In this document: in pieces, positions 15,558 to 19,996 of the stretch
Layout of the letters: the number at the start of each line of letters is the position of its first letter
Position numbering within the stretch: the first letter of the stretch is position 1
Source of the DNA: Rhodanobacter sp. UBA5168
GTDB lineage: Bacteria; Pseudomonadota; Gammaproteobacteria; Xanthomonadales; Rhodanobacteraceae
DNA length: 19,996 nucleotides
NCBI GenBank assembly: GCA_002413455.1
Contig: DHXA01000021.1
Location: forward strand, 1 to 19,996
Reading direction: 5' to 3'
Made by a program: the position numbers and the translations under genes
The notes under the pieces: model-generated
Seen by the model: the letters and a program-made list of their open reading frames with translations, nothing else
Database searches by the model: none
What the model was told of the DNA's origin: nothing

Positions 15558-16127
15558 ATGGTCACCACCGCGCCGAACACCCTCACCGGGCATTTCCTGA
15601 TCGCCATGCCGAACCTGGCCGAACCGCCGTTCTCGCGTGGCGTGGCGTTGTTGTGCCAGCACGACGAGGATGGCGCGGTCGGTCTGCTGGTAAATCAGCT
15701 GTCCGAGTACCGGCTCGGTGATGTGCTGGCTCAGATGAAACTCGAATGCACGGACAGCGAACTGGCCGATGCGCCGGTATTGATCGGCGGTCCGGTGCAA
15801 CAGGAACGGGGTTTTGTGCTGCACCACGAACCCGGCGACTGGGAATCCAGCTACCGCATCAATCCCGACTGGTCGGTCACCACCTCGCGCGACATCCTGG
15901 TGGCGATGGCGGCCGGCGAAGGCCCGCGCCAGGCCGTCATGGTGCTTGGCTACGCCGGATGGGATGCCGGCCAGCTGGAGCAGGAACTGATGGCGAACGC
16001 GTGGCTCACCACCGAGGCCTGCGGCCGGGTGGTGTTCGACACGCCGCTGGAAGAGCGCTGGAGTGCTGCCGCCGGACTGGTCGGGGTCGATCCGCGCCAA
16101 TTATCCGGCTACGCGGGCCACGCGTGA
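15558..16127 (+). CDS. algH: YqgE/AlgH family protein
   Basis: A 189-residue cytoplasmic protein of the YqgE/AlgH family. The family is widespread and was tied by early work to alginate regulation in Pseudomonas, but its biochemical role is unsettled. The family signature is clear: LTGHFLIAMPNLAEPPFSRG, then VALLCQHDEDGAVGLLVNQ, the glycine-rich VLIGGPVQQERGFVLH, and VMVLGYAGWDAGQLEQEL. Length is typical. ATG 15558 is the natural start and may sit at the very 5' end of its mRNA (see the TACAAT element just upstream). The stop overlaps the GTG start of ruvX by four bases, a pairing conserved across gammaproteobacteria and suggesting coordinated production. Confidence 0.95.
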   Translation: MVTTAPNTLTGHFLIAMPNLAEPPFSRGVALLCQHDEDGAVGLLVNQLSEYRLGDVLAQMKLECTDSELADAPVLIGGPVQQERGFVLHHEPGDWESSYRINPDWSVTTSRDILVAMAAGEGPRQAVMVLGYAGWDAGQLEQELMANAWLTTEACGRVVFDTPLEERWSAAAGLVGVDPRQLSGYAGHA

Positions 16128-16570
16128 GCTGTGCGTTGGGTTTCGACGTCGGCAGCCGGCTTACCGGCGTGGCGATCGGCAATACCTTCACCGCCAGCGC
16201 ACGGGCATTGACCACCGTCACGGTCAACGATGACGGTCCGGACTGGAACAGGCTCGACGCCTTGCGTCTGGAGTGGCTGCCCGACACTCTGGTGGTGGGC
16301 CTGCCATTGACTCTCGAAGGCGCCGAGCAGTCCGCCAGCCGCCGCGCACGCCGTTTTGCCGCCCAGTTGCAACAGCGCTACAGCCTGCCGGTGATCTTCG
16401 TCGATGAGCGCCACAGCTCGCGGGAAGCCGCGCAGCGATTTGCCGCCGCACGCGCCGCCGGACTCAAGCGCCGCCGCGACGCGGCCAGCATCGACGCGGA
16501 AGCCGCCGCCGTCATTCTCGAGCGCTGGTTGAGCGGAGATGCTTTACCGTCAGCCGACATCGGGCACTGA
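16124..16570 (+). CDS. ruvX: Putative pre-16S rRNA nuclease / Holliday-junction resolvase-like protein RuvX (YqgF)
   Basis: RuvX (YqgF) is an RNase H-fold nuclease, implicated in 16S rRNA 5'-end maturation and earlier proposed as a Holliday-junction resolvase. The 148-residue product has the first catalytic strand LGFDVGSRLTGVAIGN with its acidic residue, the LVVGLPLTLEGAEQS turn, VIFVDERHSSREAAQRF with the second acidic motif, and a C-terminal RDAASIDAEAAAVILERWL carrying the last aspartate. The open frame runs upstream to 15746, but similarity begins at VSCALGFDVG, so I choose GTG 16124, which overlaps the algH stop as GTGA. No separate ribosome site is needed if translation is coupled. The algH-ruvX-pyrB order supports the call. 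Confidence 0.93.
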   Translation: MSCALGFDVGSRLTGVAIGNTFTASARALTTVTVNDDGPDWNRLDALRLEWLPDTLVVGLPLTLEGAEQSASRRARRFAAQLQQRYSLPVIFVDERHSSREAAQRFAAARAAGLKRRRDAASIDAEAAAVILERWLSGDALPSADIGH

Positions 16571-16606
16571 AACACATCACTTCCCTCCACCTTCAGACCT
16601 GCCGTC

Positions 16607-17533
16607 ATGAGCCCTCGCCTGCGCCACCTGACTACACTGGAAAACCTTCCGCGCGAAACGATCGAGCGCCTGCTCGATCGCGCCGAGGCCCTGCGTGACG
16701 CCTGCGCACACGGGACCCGCAAGCTCGACGTGCTGGCCGGGCGCACCGTGCTGAACTTGTTCTTCGAACCCTCCACGCGCACCCGCACGTCGTTCGAACT
16801 GGCCGCCCGGCGGCTTGGTGCCGACGTGATCAACTTCGATATCGGCCTGTCCTCCACCAGCAAGGGCGAGGAACTGTTCGACACGCTGCATACGCTGGAA
16901 GCGATGCACCTGGACGCGATCGTCGTGCGCCACAAGCAATCGGGTACGCCGGATGAACTGGTGCGCCACGCCATGAGCGGCGTGTCGGTGATCAACGCCG
17001 GCGACGGCAACCACGCGCATCCCACCCAGGGTCTGCTGGATGCACTGACCATCCGTCAGCACCGGCCGGATTTCGAGAACCTCAGCGTGGTGATCTGCGG
17101 CGACATCAAGCATTCGCGGGTGGCGCGGTCGGACATCAACGCGCTGAGCACACTGGGCGTCAGGGAAATTCGCCTGTGCGGACCAGCCGAACTCATGCCA
17201 ACGACCGAGGACGTTCCGCAAGGCCGCCGTTTCGATGATTTCGACGAGGCCATCATGGACGCCGACGCCGTCATCATGCTGCGCCTGCAAAAAGAGCGCA
17301 TGGCCTCTATCGACCTGCCCGACGAGGCGGCGTATTTCGCCCATTTCGGGCTCGATCGACGCCGGCTTGCGCTCGCCGCCAAGGGATGCCTGGTGATGCA
17401 TCCGGGCCCGATCAACCGTGGCATCGAGATCGCCTCGGACGTTGCCGATGGCGCGCAATCCCGAATTCTCGAGCAGGTGGGCAACGGCGTATTCGTGCGC
17501 ATGGCCGTGCTCAACGAGGTGCTTGCCCGCTAA
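16607..17533 (+). CDS. pyrB: Aspartate carbamoyltransferase catalytic subunit
   Basis: PyrB condenses carbamoyl phosphate and aspartate to carbamoyl-aspartate, the committed step of pyrimidine synthesis, in the cytoplasm. The 308-residue protein carries the carbamoyl-phosphate motif FFEPSTRTRTSFELAARRLG, the catalytic lysine loop SSTSKGEELFDTL, VVRHKQSGTPDELVRHAM, HPTQGLLDALTIRQH, the aspartate-site arginine in MLRLQKERM, and MHPGPINRGIEI. All expected active-site residues are visible. It lacks the N-terminal extension that I recall for the P. aeruginosa enzyme. Neither pyrC' nor a regulatory pyrI follows, and no pyrR precedes it, so subunit composition cannot be read from this locus. The start at ATG 16607 matches the family, but no ribosome site is evident in the 36-base gap after ruvX. 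Confidence 0.97.
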   Translation: MSPRLRHLTTLENLPRETIERLLDRAEALRDACAHGTRKLDVLAGRTVLNLFFEPSTRTRTSFELAARRLGADVINFDIGLSSTSKGEELFDTLHTLEAMHLDAIVVRHKQSGTPDELVRHAMSGVSVINAGDGNHAHPTQGLLDALTIRQHRPDFENLSVVICGDIKHSRVARSDINALSTLGVREIRLCGPAELMPTTEDVPQGRRFDDFDEAIMDADAVIMLRLQKERMASIDLPDEAAYFAHFGLDRRRLALAAKGCLVMHPGPINRGIEIASDVADGAQSRILEQVGNGVFVRMAVLNEVLAR

Positions 17534-17628
17534 GGCCCGTCGCGGTGGTCGGTGAGCCGGCAGCCGCCAGCGCCGTCGTCACACCGAATCACCGGCCGTC
17601 TGCTGCAACGTCGCCATGCGCAAGCGGG

Positions 17629-17634
17629 CATAAT
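17629..17634 (+). promoter_or_regulatory. Candidate -10 element upstream of the lipoprotein gene
   Basis: CATAAT at 17629-17634 matches five of six bases of a sigma-70 -10 element. It would start transcription near 17641, leaving a leader of about 30 bases that contains the GGGGA ribosome site of the next gene. The best -35-like sequence, CTGCAA at 17603-17608, has a 20-base spacer, which is too long to be convincing. Confidence 0.35.
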
Positions 17635-17669
17635 GTCCCGCGCACCATTCATCACCTCTGGGGATCACC

Positions 17670-19460
17670 ATGCGATCGACAACGCGATATATCGCGCTGG
17701 GCTTCGCCGGCGTCATGCTGGCGGCCTGCGGACACAAGGACAAGGACGCGCCGCTGGCTTTCGTACCGGCGGACACGCCGTATGTGGTGGCCAACCTGGA
17801 CATCATGGACGACAGCACCCGCACGGCGCTGCTGGCCCAGGCAGACGCACAGTTGCCATCGCAGTTGGCCCAGCTCGACGCCGCGGCTGACCGCATGGCC
17901 GCGAAGGATCCCGACGGCGCCCGCCTGCTGCGCGCGCTGCACACGGAGTTCAATGGCAAGACCATCGAGACGTTCGCCCAGGGTGCGGGGCTGAACCTCA
18001 AGGGTTACTCGGCGCTTTATGGCCTGGGCCTGGCTCCGGTCCTGCGCTTCCAGTTGAGCGACCCCAAAGCGTTCGAGGGTTTCATCAGCCGGCTCGAAAC
18101 CGCCTACGGCAAAAAACTCGATCTCGCCAACGCGGACAAGCAGAGCTACCGCAAGTACGTGTTTGCTGCCTCGGGCACCGAGATGATCCTGGCCACGGTC
18201 GGCAAGCAGGCTGTGGCGGCGCTGCTGCCGGCCGATGCTTCGCCGGTGCTGCTGCGCCAGGCACTGGGCCTGGACCGGCCGCAGAAGAACCTGCAGGACG
18301 ACGGGCGCCTGGCCGCGCTGGCCAAGGCCAAGGGTTACCAGAAATGGCTGGTCGGCGACCTGGACCTGACCCGCGCACTGCCGCTGGCTGTCAGCGGCAA
18401 CGACCCGTTGATCGGAGCGATCCAGAAAGCACGCGCCGAGGCCGAGTCGGCCAAGACCGGCGAACCGGTGGCCAACCAGCTGCAGTCCTCGCCGAGTTGC
18501 GCGACCGACGCCGCGCGCATCGCTGCGCGCGTGCCGACGCTGAGCTTCGGTTACACCCAGCTGGATACGAAACATCAGGACGTGCGTTTCGACATGGCAC
18601 TGGCCGAGGACATCAGCAAAGCGTTCGCCAGCATCAAGGTGGAACTGCCCGGACTGGGACGTGGCGGTGCCGCACCATTCGATCTGAGTCTGGCCCTGCC
18701 GGTTGCGCAGCTGCGCACGTTCTGGCTGGCCCAGGCCGATGCGGTGGCCGCCAAGCCCTTCACCTGCCCGAGCCTGACCGATCTCAACGACAGCTTCGCC
18801 AAGCTCGGTCCGGCCATGCAGAAGGCGGCGATTCCGCCGTTCGGCGACATGCTCGGCCTGCGCATCGCGCTCGACTCGCTGGTGCCGGCCCAGAACTCGA
18901 GCCTGCCGACGTTCAGCGGTCGTCTCGTGCTGGGTACCAACAACCCCGCCGGCCTGCTTGCGATGGGCCAGATGATGGTCCCCGCGCTGACCCAGCTGAA
19001 ACCCACCAACGACGGCAAACCGCTGCCGCTGCCCAAGGACATGACCAGCATGTTGGGACAGCCGGCGTGGCTGGCCATGAACGACAAGGCACTCGCGCTG
19101 GGCGTGGGCGCGGGCGAGGACGGCAAGCTCGGCGATACCCTGAAGGATCCGGTCGGTGATGCCGGGCAGATGGCCCGCATGCATCTGACCGGTGCGATGT
19201 ACCTGGGCTGGCTGCAGCTGATGGAACAGAAGGTCGACAGCCTGGCCGCTGCAACCGCAGCGATCAGCAAGGGCGACGAGCCGTCGATCGATGGCGTCGA
19301 TGGTGAGGACGGCAGCGCTCAGGCCGCTGCCGATGCCGCCCGCTCGAAAGCGCAATTCGCCGCCATGAAGTCCCAGGCCGAACGTGTCGACAGCATCGAC
19401 GCCGAAATGCACATCGACGACGGGGGCGCGGTGATCACCAGCCACACCGTCCTGAAGTAG
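17670..19460 (+). CDS. Large lipoprotein of unknown function
   Basis: A 596-residue exported protein I do not recognise. The N-terminus MRSTTRYIALGFAGVMLAAC is a lipoprotein signal peptide with lipobox LAAC, so Cys20 should be lipidated; the following Gly-His gives no inner-membrane retention signal, so outer-membrane placement is expected. The mature part opens FVPADTPYVVANLD, loosely like DUF3352-type proteins, but I would not assign it on that. It has only two further cysteines, Cys277 (SSPSCATD) and Cys366 (PFTCPSLTD), a possible disulfide. The rest is Ala/Leu-rich with several beta-like segments and an acidic patch near residue 540 (GVDGEDGSAQ). ATG 17670 has GGGGA seven bases upstream. 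It is followed by a strong terminator and is probably a single-gene unit. A long open frame on the opposite strand is a codon-bias shadow. Confidence 0.88.
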   Translation: MRSTTRYIALGFAGVMLAACGHKDKDAPLAFVPADTPYVVANLDIMDDSTRTALLAQADAQLPSQLAQLDAAADRMAAKDPDGARLLRALHTEFNGKTIETFAQGAGLNLKGYSALYGLGLAPVLRFQLSDPKAFEGFISRLETAYGKKLDLANADKQSYRKYVFAASGTEMILATVGKQAVAALLPADASPVLLRQALGLDRPQKNLQDDGRLAALAKAKGYQKWLVGDLDLTRALPLAVSGNDPLIGAIQKARAEAESAKTGEPVANQLQSSPSCATDAARIAARVPTLSFGYTQLDTKHQDVRFDMALAEDISKAFASIKVELPGLGRGGAAPFDLSLALPVAQLRTFWLAQADAVAAKPFTCPSLTDLNDSFAKLGPAMQKAAIPPFGDMLGLRIALDSLVPAQNSSLPTFSGRLVLGTNNPAGLLAMGQMMVPALTQLKPTNDGKPLPLPKDMTSMLGQPAWLAMNDKALALGVGAGEDGKLGDTLKDPVGDAGQMARMHLTGAMYLGWLQLMEQKVDSLAAATAAISKGDEPSIDGVDGEDGSAQAAADAARSKAQFAAMKSQAERVDSIDAEMHIDDGGAVITSHTVLK

Positions 19461-19476
19461 AGACCCATCGTTTAAG

Positions 19477-19509
19477 AAAAACCGGGACGCGCGGCGTCCC
19501 GGTTTTTTT
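19477..19509 (+). terminator. Intrinsic terminator after the lipoprotein gene
   Basis: An inverted repeat with arms CCGGGACGC (19482-19490) and GCGTCCCGG (19494-19502) around a three-base GCG loop gives nine GC-rich pairs. It is extended by A-T pairs and followed by a run of seven T (19503-19509). It begins about 16 bases after the TAG. The A-run on the 5' side makes it likely to work in both directions. Confidence 0.93.
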
Positions 19510-19721
19510 ATGGGCGCGCTTCACGGGCACGCCATGCACCACAACATCAAGGCAACATTGGCGTGACCTCGCCTTCGCCTTCGTAATCACCCGCTGAACC
19601 GCCGCGGCCACAACCACTTGGCGTTCACGGCGCGGCTGTTGCCATGGATACCGGAAGCCGGCGGTCAGCGGCAACGGGGCTGTCATCGCCGACAGACCTT
19701 CATCCAAGCAAGGAGATAGCC

Positions 19722-19996
19722 ATGCGTACCCATACGAAGATCCGCACCAGCATGTTCGCCGCCGGCCTTGCGCTTGCCTTCGCAATCCCGCTCAGTCAGG
19801 CCATGGCGCAGAACGCCGGCCCGCCGATGCAGAAATCGGCCGACAATCAGACCGTGCCGGACAAGGCTGCCGACGCATGGATCACCACCAAGGTGAAATC
19901 CGAGTTCGGCACCACCAAGGGTGTCTCGGCCAGCGATATCTCGGTGTCCACCAATGATGGCGTGGTGACACTCACCGGCACCGTCTCCACCCAGGA
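19722..19996 (+). CDS. Exported BON-domain protein (5' part, cut by window end)
   Basis: The frame from ATG 19722 is open to the end of the window (91 codons seen). A strong AAGGAGATAGCC ribosome site precedes it. The product begins with a basic stretch, a hydrophobic core (MFAAGLALAFAIPLSQAMA) and a signal-peptidase-I site after AMA (residue 29), so it should be periplasmic. The mature part contains AADAWITTKVKSEFG followed by DISVSTNDGVVTLTGTVST, which is the start of a BON domain as in OsmY and related osmotic- or envelope-stress proteins. BON domains are thought to bind membranes or other hydrophobic surfaces. Whether there are one or two domains cannot be seen here. It lies 261 bases after the lipoprotein gene, behind a terminator, so it has its own promoter, which I could not identify with confidence. 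Confidence 0.88.
   Translation, partial: MRTHTKIRTSMFAAGLALAFAIPLSQAMAQNAGPPMQKSADNQTVPDKAADAWITTKVKSEFGTTKGVSASDISVSTNDGVVTLTGTVSTQ

Noticed and set aside
15746..16123. N-terminal extension of ruvX by 126 codons
   Set aside because: It lies wholly inside algH in another frame; RuvX similarity begins at GTG 16124, which overlaps the algH stop.
17652..19445. 597-codon open frame on the - strand opposite the lipoprotein gene
   Set aside because: The + strand frame has a lipobox signal peptide, a ribosome site and a terminator at the right end; the - strand frame has none of these and looks like a codon-bias shadow.

Overview
The window looks like the chromosome of a GC-rich gammaproteobacterium of the order Xanthomonadales, most likely Rhodanobacteraceae (Rhodanobacter/Dyella-like). 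That is inferred from gene order, protein style and the frequent GTG starts; no rRNA or other taxonomic marker is present. Coding density is very high. There is no tRNA, rRNA, CRISPR array, insertion sequence, prophage gene or other sign of transfer.

Layout. Bases 1-1252 (+) hold the 3' end of bioA (biotin synthesis) and rsmE (16S rRNA m3U1498 methyltransferase). Bases 1276-13294 (-) hold one long operon-like block for the Pil-Chp chemosensory system controlling type IV pili. In transcription order it is pilG, pilH, pilI, pilJ, chpA, chpB, chpC, with 4-8 base overlaps at pilH/pilI, chpA/chpB and chpB/chpC. A 363-base divergent intergenic region separates pilG from a + strand block: gshB, a tonB3-like gene, algH (yqgE), ruvX and pyrB. 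Then come a 596-residue lipoprotein of unknown function, a strong intrinsic terminator, and the 5' part of an exported BON-domain protein cut by the window end.

From memory, the order is collinear with Pseudomonas aeruginosa PA0402 (pyrB) to PA0420 (bioA). The differences are informative: pilK (the CheR-type methyltransferase) is absent between pilJ and chpA, chpD/chpE are absent after chpC, and pyrR is absent before pyrB.

How the genes work together. PilJ is the membrane receptor, PilI and ChpC are CheW-type couplers, and ChpA is a giant hybrid kinase with several Hpt-like modules, CheA core domains and a receiver. PilG and PilH are the response regulators. ChpB sits in the CheB methylesterase position, but here its catalytic serine is read as alanine, the phospho-acceptor aspartate of its receiver-like N-terminus is read as asparagine, and a long acidic linker separates the two domains. 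With pilK missing as well, the receptor-methylation branch appears lost or repurposed; this is the most interesting biological observation. Others are a 45-base tandem repeat inside chpA, a hairpin where pilK would lie, a terminator-like hairpin in the pilG leader, and a probably leaderless algH mRNA. I found no wholly new gene system; the locus is a known one with unusual modifications.
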